This document shows positions 54,645 to 63,397 of a DNA stretch of 64,000 nucleotides, one piece after another; positions within the stretch are counted from its first letter, which is position 1, and each line of letters starts with the position of its first letter. The stretch is from assembly GCA_963709505.1 (NCBI GenBank), contig CAVPXC010000029.1, positions 62,001 to 126,000 on the forward strand, given 5' to 3'. Source of the stretch: CAVPXC01 sp963709505 (lineage in GTDB: Bacteria > Chloroflexota > Anaerolineae > JAAEKA01). The notes below the pieces were generated by a model that saw nothing but the letters and a program-made list of their open reading frames with translations, had not been told where the DNA came from and did not search any database. The position numbers were made by a program, and so were the translations under genes.

Positions 54645-55039
54645 AGGTTCTCATCAGCCTCGTCGGCGCCCTGGCCATCGAGGCCGATCCAGGGGGACCG
54701 CACCTCGTCGTCCATGCCGTACTTGGCCATCAACTGGCGAAAGTCGCTGCGCTTGAACAGCTTGATGTTGATCTGCGGATACTGCTCCAACAGCCAGCGT
54801 ATTTTGCGGTTCTTGCGCCGCACCTGCTTGGGCTTGATCGTTGTGATCTCGACGTAAAGGTCTTGGTCCGGCAGATAGAAATCAGGGGTAAATGCCGCGA
54901 CCGGCCGGCCTTCCTTGTCCTCGCGCAGGACAAACGTGCGCGGCTCGTACTGCCAAAGCACACCGTAGAAATCCAGCAAGCGCGCAAACTCGGCCTCGGC
55001 GGCGTGGGCGAATGGGGGAAGGGATGTGTCGGGTGTCAC
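54641..55039 (-). CDS. PD-(D/E)XK-like protein cotranscribed with hpt
   Basis: Core sequence FAHAAEAEFARLLDFYGVLW QYEPRTFVL, then FTPDFYLPDQDLYVEITTIK (PD...ExT as in PD-(D/E)XK nuclease folds) and QYPQINIKLFKRSDFRQLMA. The motif Lys is replaced by Thr (EITT, then IK). Such proteins commonly sit beside hpt in Chloroflexota as far as I recall, role unknown. No ATG precedes the core; the sequence upstream is a long inverted repeat. GTG 55039, inside the repeat, is the nearest in-frame start. The open frame reaches 55324 but only by reading the repeat. Confidence 0.65.
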   Translation of the reverse strand: MTPDTSLPPFAHAAEAEFARLLDFYGVLWQYEPRTFVLREDKEGRPVAAFTPDFYLPDQDLYVEITTIKPKQVRRKNRKIRWLLEQYPQINIKLFKRSDFRQLMAKYGMDDEVRSPWIGLDGQGADEADENL

Positions 55040-55165
55040 GTGTCGGAGTGTCAAGTGCCAAGTGTCAGATGTCAGGTGTCGGCGTGTCAGGTGTCGGGTG
55101 TCGGAGTTCAGCAGCTGACACTCCGACACCCGACACCTGACACTTGGCACTTGACACTCCAAATT
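55022..55165. repeat. Tandem-word inverted repeat (GTGTCGGAGTGTCAAGTG class)
   Basis: Left arm words GTGTCGGGTGTCACGTGTCG and relatives (55025-55108), right arm CAGCTGACACTCCGACACCC to ACTTGACACTCC (55112-55160). The largest copy of this class here; its words match those at 31391-31497. It abuts the N-terminus of the PD-(D/E)XK-like gene and lies upstream of the lon promoter. Confidence 0.8.
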
Positions 55166-55196
55166 ATAGCACACGCCCCCGCGCCCGCCAATTGGT

Positions 55197-55225
55197 TTGT
55201 TCGAGTAGGTGCGGTGTGGTAGAAT
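55197..55225 (+). promoter_or_regulatory. Promoter of the Lon-type protease gene
   Basis: TTGTTC (55197-55202), 17-bp spacer, TAGAAT (55220-55225), 35 bp before ATG 55260. Confidence 0.5.
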
Positions 55226-55259
55226 CAAGTCAAATCTATCTTGATCCGAGGTGACGACG

Positions 55260-57935
55260 ATGTCCTTTACTCCTCGCGAACTAACGACCGACCAATTGCG
55301 CCGGGTGTGCGCTCCCAGCGACATGGATTTTCAATCGACCGCCGAGCTTGAGCAGCTGGACGAGATCATCGGCCAGGAGCGAGCCACACGTGCCATCGAG
55401 TTTGGCCTGGATATCCCCTATTACGGCTACAACATCTACGCCCTGGGGCCGGCCGGCGCCGGCAAGACGACCATAATAGCGCAGTACCTGGAGCGCAAGG
55501 CGGCCACCCGTCCGGTGCCCAACGACTGGGGATACGTCAACAACTTTGCCCGGCCCGACGAGCCGTGCGCGCTGCGTTTGCCGCCCAGCGGCGGGGCCAA
55601 GTTGCGTGATCAGTTCGATAAGTTGCTTAAGGACCTCGAGGAGCTCCTGCCCAAGGCGTTCGAGAGCGAGAACTACAATCAACACCGCAAGGAGCTAGTG
55701 CAGGAGTTGGAGCAGAAACGCCAGGCACTGATCCAAAACATGGAGGCATTCGCCCGCGTACGCGGCTTTGCCATCATGCAGACGCCCATGGGCCTGCTCT
55801 TTGCGCCGTTGATCGAGGGCAAAGCGGCGACGCGTGAACAGTTCGAGGCGCTTCCCGAGCCCGAGCGGCTAGCCTTCGAAGCACACGAGCCGATCATCCG
55901 CGAGGAGATGGAAAAGACTCTGCGCGAGGTCAAAACCCTTAACGACGAGGCCGCAAGCCGCCTGCAGAATCTCGATCGCGAGATTGCTTCGCTGACGGTC
56001 AGCCCCGGTTTCGACGAGATCCAGGCTAAGTACGCCGAATGGGATGAGGTCGTTGCTTATCTCGCCGAAGTGCGAGAGCACATCACCAAGCACGTCGATC
56101 GCTACAAAACGCTCTCTAACGGAGAGGAGGCGGAGGAAGAACCGGCTCAGCCCCCAGCTGCCGTATTGTTTGGCCCGCCTGAGTCACCTTTTGAATACTA
56201 CAAGATCAACGTGATCGTCGACCACAAAAACCATACCGGCGCCCCAGTCGTGGTCGAGACCAGCCCCTCCTACTACAACTTGATTGGCCGCATCGAGCAC
56301 GAGGCCCAATTCGGCACACTCGTCACCGACTATTCCTTCATCAAAGGCGGTTCTCTGCTGCGGGCCAACGGCGGCTACCTGGTTGTGGACGCACGCGCGC
56401 TCCTGCGCCAGGGGCTAGCCTTCGAAGCCCTCAAACGCGCGCTGCGCCATCAGCAGGTCAAGATCGAGGATCTTGGCTCGCAATACAGCCTGGTGGCTAC
56501 GACCAGCCTCAGCCCGGAGCCGATCCCGTTGGACGTCAAAGTCATCCTGATCGGCGACCCGTACACGTATTACATGCTCTACGCGTACGACGATGAATTT
56601 CAAAAGCTGTTCAAGGTGCGCGCGGACTTCGCCGGCGAGATGGACTGGACGCAGGAGAACACGGTCAAAATCGCTCGCTTCATCCGTACCCGCTGTCTGG
56701 AGGAGCATCTGCCGCCCTTCGACTTGACGGGAGTTGCCCAGGTGGTGGAGCACAGCGGCCGCCTGGTGGAAGACCAACGCAAACTGACCACCCGATTTCG
56801 CGCACGTGGCTGACATCGTGCGCGAAATCGGCCTACTGGGCGCGCAAAGCCAACCATGAGGTCGTGCTGGGCGAAGACGTGCAAAGGGCCATCGACGAGC
56901 GCCGCTATCGCTCCAGCATGGTCGAGGAACGAGTACGCGAGGCCATCCTGACCGACATGATCATGGTGGACGTGACCGGCACGCGTGTGGGGCAGGTGAA
57001 CGGGTTGGCCGTGCTGACGCTGGGCGACACGATGTTTGGCAAGCCCAGCCGCATCACGGCCAAGACCTTTTTGGGCCAGGCTGGCGTGATCAATATCGAG
57101 CGCGAGGCTAAGCTCAGCGGTCGCATCCACGACAAAGGCATGCTGATTCTGAAGTGGCTACCTGGGCGGCAAGTATGCCTTGGATAAGCCTTTGAGCCTC
57201 TCGGCCACGGTCACTTTCGAGCAGAACTACGACGGCATCGACGGGGACAGCGCTAGTTCGTCCGAGCTCTACGCGCTGTTGTCGGCTCTGAGCCGATTGC
57301 CGATCAAGCAGGGCATCGCCGTCACCGGCTCGGTCAACCAACACGGTGAGGTTCAGGTCATTGGCGGCGCAACAGCCAAGATCGAGGGCTTCTACGATAT
57401 CTGCCTGGCCAAGGGGCTAACCGGTGACCAGGGCGTGATCCTGCCCGAAGCAAACGTGCCCACCCTCATGCTGCGCGAGGACGTTGTTCGGGCCGTGGCT
57501 GAAGGGAACTTCCACATCTACCCGGTCAAGACCATCGACGAAGGAATTGCCATTCTGACTGGCGTGCCGGCCGGCGTTCGCGGCAAAGACGGCGCATTCC
57601 TGAAGGATACGGTCAACCGGCGGGTAGACGACGCCTTGCGCAGCCTGGCGTTACGCCTCAAGGCTTTTGGCCGGCCACCAGGCAAAAAGGACGGTGAGGG
57701 GCAAAGCAGCAAGATGGAGGAAGAGGAAAACGGATCGGAGGACGGCGACCAGCCGGAGCCGCCGCACGAGCCGGGATTGCCCGGCGACGAACCGGAGGGC
57801 CCTATCGACGAGCCTGAACTCCCCGTCGACGAACCGGGTCCCATTCCTGAACCGGAGCTGCCGATTGACGAGCCCGATCTGCCTGGTACTGGGCCTGAAG
57901 AACCGGAGTTGGACAAGTCTTTTGTGGGACTCTAG
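55260..57935 (+). CDS. Lon-type ATP-dependent protease (AAA_32 + S16), frameshifted, with acidic Pro-rich tail
   Basis: ATG 55260 (MSFTPRELTTDQLRRVCAPS) is preceded by GAGGTGA. An AAA_32-type ATPase follows with Walker A ALGPAGAGKTTIIAQYLE, a long coiled-coil insert (HRKELVQELEQKRQALIQNM), NVIVDHKNHTGAPVVVETSP SYYNLIGRIEHEA, and GGYLVVDARALLRQGL. Frame changes near 56798, 56835 and 57152 must be bridged. The S16 domain has the catalytic Ser (GIDGDSASSSELYALLSALS) and Lys (GGATAKIEGFYDICLAKGL). After about residue 830 there is an unusual tail of repeated DEPELP/PIDEPE units. It degrades unfolded or specific proteins in the cytoplasm. Confidence 0.88.
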
Positions 57936-58020
57936 ATGACAAGTGGCAGGTGGCAAGTTGCAGGTCGCAAGACTTCTTCCGCAACCTCCGACCTGCAACT
58001 CGCAACCTGCAACACATCAT
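57936..58020. repeat. Tandem-word inverted repeat (GGCAGGTGGCAAGTTGCAGG class)
   Basis: Left arm AGTGGCAGGTGGCAAGTTGC AGG (57941-57963), right arm CCTGCAACTCGCAACCTGCA AC (57991-58012). Between the convergent lon and coiled-coil genes. Confidence 0.7.
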
Positions 58021-58025
58021 CCTCG

Positions 58026-58166
58026 TCACCTGTCGTGTGCGAGTCTTTTCTCAATTTCAGCCAACCGCGCGCGCAGTTCGGCGGCGTCGGCGCGCTGTGT
58101 TGCCCCCTGCCGTTCCAGAAATGTCGTGAGTGCGTCCAGCCTGGCGATCACGGCCAAATTACTCAT
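58026..58166 (-). CDS. 46-residue coiled-coil protein overlapping the potassium channel gene
   Basis: ATG 58166 to TGA 58026 encodes MSNLAVIARLDALTTFLERQ GATQRADAAELRARLAEIEK RLAHDR. It is strongly helical with a heptad pattern in the last half. The ATG overlaps the channel stop by 8 bp, suggesting coupled translation. It may be a small channel-associated or oligomerisation peptide; function unknown. Confidence 0.5.
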   Translation of the reverse strand: MSNLAVIARLDALTTFLERQGATQRADAAELRARLAEIEKRLAHDR

Positions 58167-58869
58167 CAGACCTCGTTGACACTGTTTCGGGCTCAACGCC
58201 AACGGTTTGTCTGGACCGATAAAACCACTGAGCCATGAAGCTGGTCAGCACGCTGAACAGGCCCACCCCTACAATCATGACAAACACAGCGATCACCCGG
58301 CCGGGATGGGTCACCGGGTACTTGTCGCCATACCCCACGGTCGCCATGGTCACGATTGTCCACCACAAGGCGTCATTGGCATCTTGAATATTGGCCTGCG
58401 GCGACTGCGACTCCGCACCGATGATCAGAATTGCCGCCACTTCGAGCACGATAATCGCCGCCAGGATAGCAAACAGCAACGTGCTTTGGGCGCGTCTTTC
58501 GACGACCAATTCGCCAATGGTTTCATAGTCCGCTCGCCGCAGCAAGCGAACCATCAGTCCGTCCCAAATCAGACGAAAAAGCACAAAGAACGGAATGGGC
58601 AGACTTCCCAGCACCAACAACCAGCCATGGAAAAGAAAGAGATGGCCTGGACGTCTGGCCGGTCGCAAGAATCTCAAGATCGCATCCACGATCAAGAATA
58701 CGCTGATGCCAGCTGAGATCGCAAGAATCACCTGCCGCTTTTGCGGCGAGTTTGTCCACAACCACAAAAAGGAATTGACAAGCTGCAGGATCGTCAGAGC
58801 GACCACAAAGATCTCGTAATTTGCATTGACGACGATCTCTCGCCTCTCAGTTGCTTCTTGCTGGACCAT
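58159..58869 (-). CDS. Potassium channel protein (Ion_trans_2)
   Basis: A 236-aa membrane protein with about five hydrophobic helices and the pore WWTIVTMATVGYGDKYPVTH containing the K+ selectivity filter TVGYGD, followed by the inner helix (VIAVFVMIVGVGLFSVLTSF). Upstream helices IFVVALTILQLVNSFLWL and LAISAGISVFLIVDAILRF lack a clear Arg-rich voltage sensor. It begins 5 bp after the pentapeptide-repeat gene and overlaps the small coiled-coil gene, forming a three-gene operon. Confidence 0.87.
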   Translation of the reverse strand: MVQQEATERREIVVNANYEIFVVALTILQLVNSFLWLWTNSPQKRQVILAISAGISVFLIVDAILRFLRPARRPGHLFLFHGWLLVLGSLPIPFFVLFRLIWDGLMVRLLRRADYETIGELVVERRAQSTLLFAILAAIIVLEVAAILIIGAESQSPQANIQDANDALWWTIVTMATVGYGDKYPVTHPGRVIAVFVMIVGVGLFSVLTSFMAQWFYRSRQTVGVEPETVSTRSDE

Positions 58870-58874
58870 GGGCG

Positions 58875-59327
58875 TTACAACTGCCTGACCGCGCCGGCGC
58901 CAGCGCGGTCGAAACCGATCGGCCAGCGCGTGTATGAGTTGTATGTCGTCCCACTCAGGTCGGTGTCTTCAAGAATAGCGTCGCTCAGGTTGGCGCCGTT
59001 CAGGCCGGCGCCTTGCAGGTTGGCGCCTTTGAGATTGGCTCCGCGCAGGTTGGCTGCAAAGAGATGGGCCTGGCTCAGATTGGCGCCCTCCAGGTTGGCC
59101 ATGGCCAGGTCGACGTTGCTCAGGTCCGCGTCTGAAAGATCGACGCGGCTCAAGTTGGCGCCACCCAGGTTAGCGCCCCCCAGGTCCGATCCATGCATGT
59201 CGGACCCGCTCAGATCGGCCTCATACAAACCCAAGAAGGATAGGTCGTGGCCGCTCAGCAGAGGAGTTACCCCCTGGCTGCGCGCCTGTTCGACGATTTC
59301 TCGGACCTCACGTTCGTTGTATTTCAT
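58875..59327 (-). CDS. Pentapeptide-repeat protein
   Basis: A 150-aa protein from ATG 59327 (MKYNEREVREIVEQARSQGV); a longer GTG start at 59390 is possible. Residues about 28-130 are A(D/N)LxG/x repeats (LYEADLSGSDMHGSDLGGAN LGGAN..., LKGANLQGAGLNGANLSDAI) that form a right-handed quadrilateral beta-helix. The leading segment EIVEQARSQGVTPLLSGHDL is typical of such proteins. First gene of the potassium channel operon. Confidence 0.82.
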   Translation of the reverse strand: MKYNEREVREIVEQARSQGVTPLLSGHDLSFLGLYEADLSGSDMHGSDLGGANLGGANLSRVDLSDADLSNVDLAMANLEGANLSQAHLFAANLRGANLKGANLQGAGLNGANLSDAILEDTDLSGTTYNSYTRWPIGFDRAGAGAVRQL

Positions 59328-59427
59328 GTCGCTGGTGCCTCGTGTCTCATGGGCTGTGACCGCAGGGTTGAAATTCGCGTTCGTTCCCATTATACCGGTT
59401 TCAGCGAAAAGCTGAATTCGCGCCCCG

Positions 59428-59535
59428 TGATCAACAGTAACAAAAGAGACGGCAGGTCAAGTGTTGGTTTCGATATGCAGCGGACTGCTACTCAACCAAC
59501 GCTTGACCTGCCGTCTCAATTGTTACTGCTGATCA
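59428..59535. repeat. Inverted repeat with ATCAACAGTAACAA ends
   Basis: Left arm 59428-59468 and right arm 59494-59535 are inverted copies with about four mismatches over 42 bp (GAGACGGCAGGTCAAG core). Lies between the S41 protease stop and the pentapeptide gene start. Confidence 0.7.
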
Positions 59536-59560
59536 ATAGCATGCTCTTGCCGCGGATCAA

Positions 59561-60817
59561 TTAGCCATCCGGTTGGATCAGCTCCTCGATGGCGCGCAAT
59601 AACTGGGCGTCGCCGCTGCTTTTGACCTGCTCTGCGGTCATGCCGCGTTCTGAGTTGGGCGTCACGTGAAACACGTCGAGCGGTAGCTCCACTTCGATGT
59701 CCGGCTCGATTCCCTGATGCCAGATGACTCGTCCTTTGGGAGTGAGCCATTCCTCGAACGCCAGTAGCAGCGCCGAGCCATCGGACAGTTTGTACTGCTG
59801 AAGCACTGTGCCGGTGCCAAAAGTCGTCTCGCCGATCACGCTACCACGTGCCGCATCCTGCAATGCACCCGCCACGATCTCGCTGGCGCTGGCCGAGCCG
59901 CCATTGATCAGCAAGACCATTGGCGTATCGGTGGCCAGTCCGCCCGGCTGCACGGCCAGGTCCTTGATCTTGCCTTGAGCATCGCGCTCCTGCACCACCG
60001 TGCCGTCTTTCAGGAACTGGCTGGCAACGCCGATAGCTTCCTGCAACAGCCCACCTGGATTATTGCGCAGATCCAACACGATGCCGGTAATTTCCGGTTT
60101 CTGGGCCTCTTGGAGCGCCTTCTTGAGGTCCTCGGTCACGTTCTTGCTGAAGCTGCTAATGCGAATGTGCGCCAGGGTCGTGCCCGGGATGATCCCCCAG
60201 GTGACGCTGCGAATAGCGATACGACCTCGAGTGATCGGTATCTCCCGAATCTCGCTGTCGGCCGGGTTGACTACGGTCAGTGTGACCTCGGTGCCGGCCG
60301 GCCCCTTGATGCGGTCGATGACCACCTGCAGTTCCTGGCCGTCGATGCCTTCGTCGTCCACTTTGATGATCACATCGCCGGCCCGAATGCCGGCCTTTAA
60401 GGCAGGCGACTCGTCCAGCGGCGTTACGATCACGACCAGGCCGTCCTTCATCTGCACTTCAGCGCCGATGCCCTCGAACGCGCCCTGCGTGAGGGTTCGC
60501 TGGGCCTCGATCATATCAGGTGTCATGAACGTGCTGTGGCCGGTGTCTCCCAGAGACTCGACCATCCCGGCAATCGCGCCGTAGGTCAATTGCTGGGGCA
60601 CGACAGCATCGCGATCGACGTAGACCTTCTGGATCGTGCTCCATGCCTCAGACAGCAGTCGATAATCGATACCCGTGCCCGACGACTCGGAGGGAGTTGA
60701 CGCGGACGCGGTCAAGACGTGCCGGTCCAGCATAATGCCGCCGGCCAATCCCACAGTAAGTGCAAAGAAGACGACACACATTAAGGCTACAAATCGAAAC
60801 ACAGTTCGTGTAGACAT
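59561..60817 (-). CDS. S41-family C-terminal processing peptidase (CtpA-like)
   Basis: A 418-aa protein with an N-terminal membrane anchor (FRFVALMCVVFFALTVGLAG), a segment LLSEAWSTIQKVYVDRDAV, a PDZ domain (GIGAEVQMKDGLVVIVTPLD ESPALKAGIRAGDVIIKVDD), and the S41 core with DLRNNPGGLLQEAIGVASQF and catalytic Ser in LINGGSASASEIVAGALQ. At the general-base position GExTFGKG of the Ser/Lys dyad this protein reads GETTFGTGTVLQQY, so the Lys is Thr. Similar FGTG variants exist in the family, I believe. It probably cleaves envelope proteins or acts as a scaffold. Confidence 0.87.
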   Translation of the reverse strand: MSTRTVFRFVALMCVVFFALTVGLAGGIMLDRHVLTASASTPSESSGTGIDYRLLSEAWSTIQKVYVDRDAVVPQQLTYGAIAGMVESLGDTGHSTFMTPDMIEAQRTLTQGAFEGIGAEVQMKDGLVVIVTPLDESPALKAGIRAGDVIIKVDDEGIDGQELQVVIDRIKGPAGTEVTLTVVNPADSEIREIPITRGRIAIRSVTWGIIPGTTLAHIRISSFSKNVTEDLKKALQEAQKPEITGIVLDLRNNPGGLLQEAIGVASQFLKDGTVVQERDAQGKIKDLAVQPGGLATDTPMVLLINGGSASASEIVAGALQDAARGSVIGETTFGTGTVLQQYKLSDGSALLLAFEEWLTPKGRVIWHQGIEPDIEVELPLDVFHVTPNSERGMTAEQVKSSGDAQLLRAIEELIQPDG

Positions 60818-61052
60818 AGTTATCCTAACCTGACAACCGCAGACTGGCAGAGCCGCGGACCAGAACCGATCTAGAACCAGTCCTAACCGTTCGGGCCGGT
60901 TTCATATCCTCACAGCCCGAGCGACTCGGACATCCCTGTTATTGTAACACAAGACTGCCCCCTTTAACCTTAAGAGAGCCTTACAGTCTCGTTAGGATGC
61001 GATTAAACTGCCCCCCCCTAAGTCTCTTGGAGAGTTTACACTCCGACCAGCA
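60818..61052. repeat. Gap between corA and S41 genes with dispersed repeat copy 2
   Basis: 235 bases. Contains the second copy of the AACCGCAGACTGGCAGAG repeat (60835-60869). A T-rich/C-rich stretch follows near 60950-61020 (e.g. a run of eight C). No gene seen. Confidence 0.45.
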
Positions 61053-62117
61053 TTACAACCACCGCTTCCGCCGAAAGTAGATGAGCAAGGTAATGGCAAT
61101 CCCCCCGCAGACGAGCCAGAAGAGTGGATACCCCAAGCGCCAGGTCAACTCTGGAAAATACTGGAAATTCATGCCATAGACGCCGGCCAGGAATGTCATC
61201 GGAATGAAAAAAGCCGAGAAGATCGTCAGCACCTTCATAATCTCGCTCATCCGATTGCTGGCTGCGGAGAGGTAGATGTCCAGCATGCCGGAGAGCACAT
61301 CACGGATACTCTCGATGGTGTCGATGATCTGAATGGTATGATCGTAGACGTCACGCAGGAAAATGATCGTGCCCTGCTGGATGAGATGCGACTCGCCGCG
61401 TTGCAGGCTGCCGATCACTTCACGCAACGGCCAAACCGCCCGCCGCAATGCGATCATCTCTCGCTTCAACCGGTAGATCTCGCGCAGGGTTTCTTGTCCG
61501 GAGCGCGCCGTCACGAGATCTTCGACATCCTCCACCTCCTCGCCGACCTCTTCGAGAATTGCGAAATAGTTGTCTACCACGGCGTCAATCAAGGTATACG
61601 CCAGGTAGTCCGGTCCCGATTTGCGCAGCCGGCCGGTGCCGGCGCGCAGCCGCGTTCGAACAAGGTCAAAGACATCACTTTCATCTTCCTGAAACGACAC
61701 CAGATAGTCCTTGCCGAGCACCAGGCTCACCTGCTCCACTTCAACCTCGCCTACATCACCATCGTACACGAGCATTTTCAACACGATGAATAGGTACTCT
61801 TCGTAGTCCTCCAGCTTGGGCCGTTGCGAGGTATTGACGACGTCCTCCAGCAAAAGCGGATGCAGATTCAGGTGCTGCCCGAGCTGTTCGATCATGTCGA
61901 CGTTGTGAATACCGGCAACGTTGAGCCACGTAAGCGTCGGTGTGTCGAGGAATGGAAAACAGTCTTTGATGGAGACAACCTCCCGTTCCTCAAAGTGCTC
62001 CCCATCGTATTCCATTACTGTGAGCTTAGTGGGCTGGTCCGGCTTGACGCCGACGTGAACCAAGGTTCCTGGCGGCAGGCCGGATTTAGCCGAGCGTTTC
62101 GTGAGGGGTTCGGGCAT
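61053..62117 (-). CDS. corA: CorA-type magnesium/cobalt transporter
   Basis: A 354-aa protein with a soluble N-terminal funnel (LTWLNVAGIHNVDMIEQLGQ, FIVLKMLVYDGDVGEVEVEQ), a long stalk helix, and two C-terminal transmembrane helices. The first helix is preceded by MKVLTIFSAFFIPMTFLAGV and followed by the signature YGMNFQYFPEL. It ends with a basic tail (YFRRKRWL). Pentameric ion channel for Mg2+ uptake. Confidence 0.93.
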   Translation of the reverse strand: MPEPLTKRSAKSGLPPGTLVHVGVKPDQPTKLTVMEYDGEHFEEREVVSIKDCFPFLDTPTLTWLNVAGIHNVDMIEQLGQHLNLHPLLLEDVVNTSQRPKLEDYEEYLFIVLKMLVYDGDVGEVEVEQVSLVLGKDYLVSFQEDESDVFDLVRTRLRAGTGRLRKSGPDYLAYTLIDAVVDNYFAILEEVGEEVEDVEDLVTARSGQETLREIYRLKREMIALRRAVWPLREVIGSLQRGESHLIQQGTIIFLRDVYDHTIQIIDTIESIRDVLSGMLDIYLSAASNRMSEIMKVLTIFSAFFIPMTFLAGVYGMNFQYFPELTWRLGYPLFWLVCGGIAITLLIYFRRKRWL

Positions 62118-62133
62118 TTTGGTCTTCCAGCTA

Positions 62134-62231
62134 AGACCCTTCGGGTTTCTCTAGTCAAACTGATAACTTCGCACACGCTGCTGACCGGACTTTTCACAAG
62201 ACTTGTCAGAAACGAGAAACCCGAAGGGTCT
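62134..62231. repeat. Inverted repeat with AGACCCTTCGGGTTTCTC ends
   Basis: Arms 62134-62151 and 62214-62231 are perfect 18-bp inverted copies; spacer 62 bp. The outer 15 bases (AGACCCTTCGGGTTT) are shared with the palindrome at 41576-41670. It lies between the corA start and the DHH gene stop. Confidence 0.75.
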
Positions 62232-62239
62232 GGGATCCA

Positions 62240-63262
62240 TCAAATCAACGGCTTACCCGGCGTGTCGGCCGGGATTCTGAGATAGGCCAACGTCTTCTGG
62301 CCTAACTGGTCGGCCAAGGCCGCAGGGTCTGCACCTCGCAGCGGCACGTGGCCACCGGCCATGGTGCCGTGACCGCCGGCCATGCCCTGGTCACCCACCA
62401 CCGCATGCACCAGCTTGCCTGCGCCCGTGCGACGGCTGCGGCTGCGCACGGCCAGGATCAGGCTGCCGTTGTAGGTACCAGTGCATACCACCCACTGGAC
62501 ACCCTCCAACCGCGAAAGGAGGTCGGCGATCTCGGCCGCCTGGTCAGGATAGCTCATGGCATCGATGTACGACAATACGACGGAATTGAAGACCCGGGCG
62601 GCCTGAAACGCGGTGACGAAGCTCTTGAAATAGTTGGCCGGCACCTGGGCCCGCTCGATCTCGATCAAGGCCTCGATGTCCACCATCGGCTGGAGATAGT
62701 AGTAGGCCGCAACGTCCGGCATACTGGCGCCGCGGCCCAGCCCCATCGTATCGGTTTTGATGCCGTAGAACAAAGCCGTCGCCAGCCAAGGCGGCGGCTC
62801 AAGCGCCATTGCCTGCAGATACTCGGTCACGATCGTCGAGCTGGCGCCCAGGTCCGATCGCACATCCCAAAACACGGCCGATCGGGTCTCCTCACGCCAG
62901 GAATGATGGTCGACGACAATCGCCGGTATTCGCCCGAGCGGCAATGGGTTATTGCCTGCGCCGGGTTGAGTATCCACCAGAGCCACGTGTATACTCTCGC
63001 GCAGATCGGCGGCGGCCAACTGTTTTAGAGGACGCCCCAAATACCGCACCATGGCCTTGTTTTCCGCACGGCCAATAAACCCGGCATAGACCACCGGCGT
63101 CTCAAGCCCAAGGCGTTGCGCAAACAAGTACCGCAGCCCGATGGCGCTGGCAATCGCGTCCGGGTCAGGGTCGTTGTGAGGTATGATCAGGATGCTGCCA
63201 GCACCGGCGACGGTCTGAAGCAACCGATCGACGGGTTGGAGGATGGGACGGGATTCGTCCAC
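62240..63262 (-). CDS. DHH-family phosphoesterase (NrnA-like)
   Basis: A 340-aa protein with DHH motifs in order: SILIIPHNDPDPDAIASAIG, HVALVDTQPGAGNN, AIVVDHHSWREETRS, and a DHHA1 domain ending AVVGDQGMAGGHGTMAGGHV P (GGGHxxAAG-like). Members are nanoRNases/3'-phosphoadenosine 5'-phosphate phosphatases that use Mn2+. An exact substrate cannot be assigned. Start ATG at 63262 lies just after the right-end repeat. Confidence 0.87.
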   Translation of the reverse strand: MDESRPILQPVDRLLQTVAGAGSILIIPHNDPDPDAIASAIGLRYLFAQRLGLETPVVYAGFIGRAENKAMVRYLGRPLKQLAAADLRESIHVALVDTQPGAGNNPLPLGRIPAIVVDHHSWREETRSAVFWDVRSDLGASSTIVTEYLQAMALEPPPWLATALFYGIKTDTMGLGRGASMPDVAAYYYLQPMVDIEALIEIERAQVPANYFKSFVTAFQAARVFNSVVLSYIDAMSYPDQAAEIADLLSRLEGVQWVVCTGTYNGSLILAVRSRSRRTGAGKLVHAVVGDQGMAGGHGTMAGGHVPLRGADPAALADQLGQKTLAYLRIPADTPGKPLI

Positions 63263-63283
63263 GATGAAGATGGTCCTTCACAG

Positions 63284-63397
63284 ATGAGTGGCAGGTTGCA
63301 GGTCGCAGGTTGCAGGTTGCAGGTGGCAAGTTGCAAGTTGCAGCTTGTAGGAGGATAGCCATGTACGACATGCAACCTGCCACCTGCAACCTGCGGT
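63284..63397. repeat. Tandem-word inverted repeat (GTGGCAGGTTGCAGG class)
   Basis: Left arm GCAGGTTGCAGGTCGCAGGT TGCAGG words (63289-63345), right arm ATGCAACCTGCCACCTGCAA CC (63369-63393). Between the molybdenum hydroxylase stop and the DHH gene. Confidence 0.75.
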
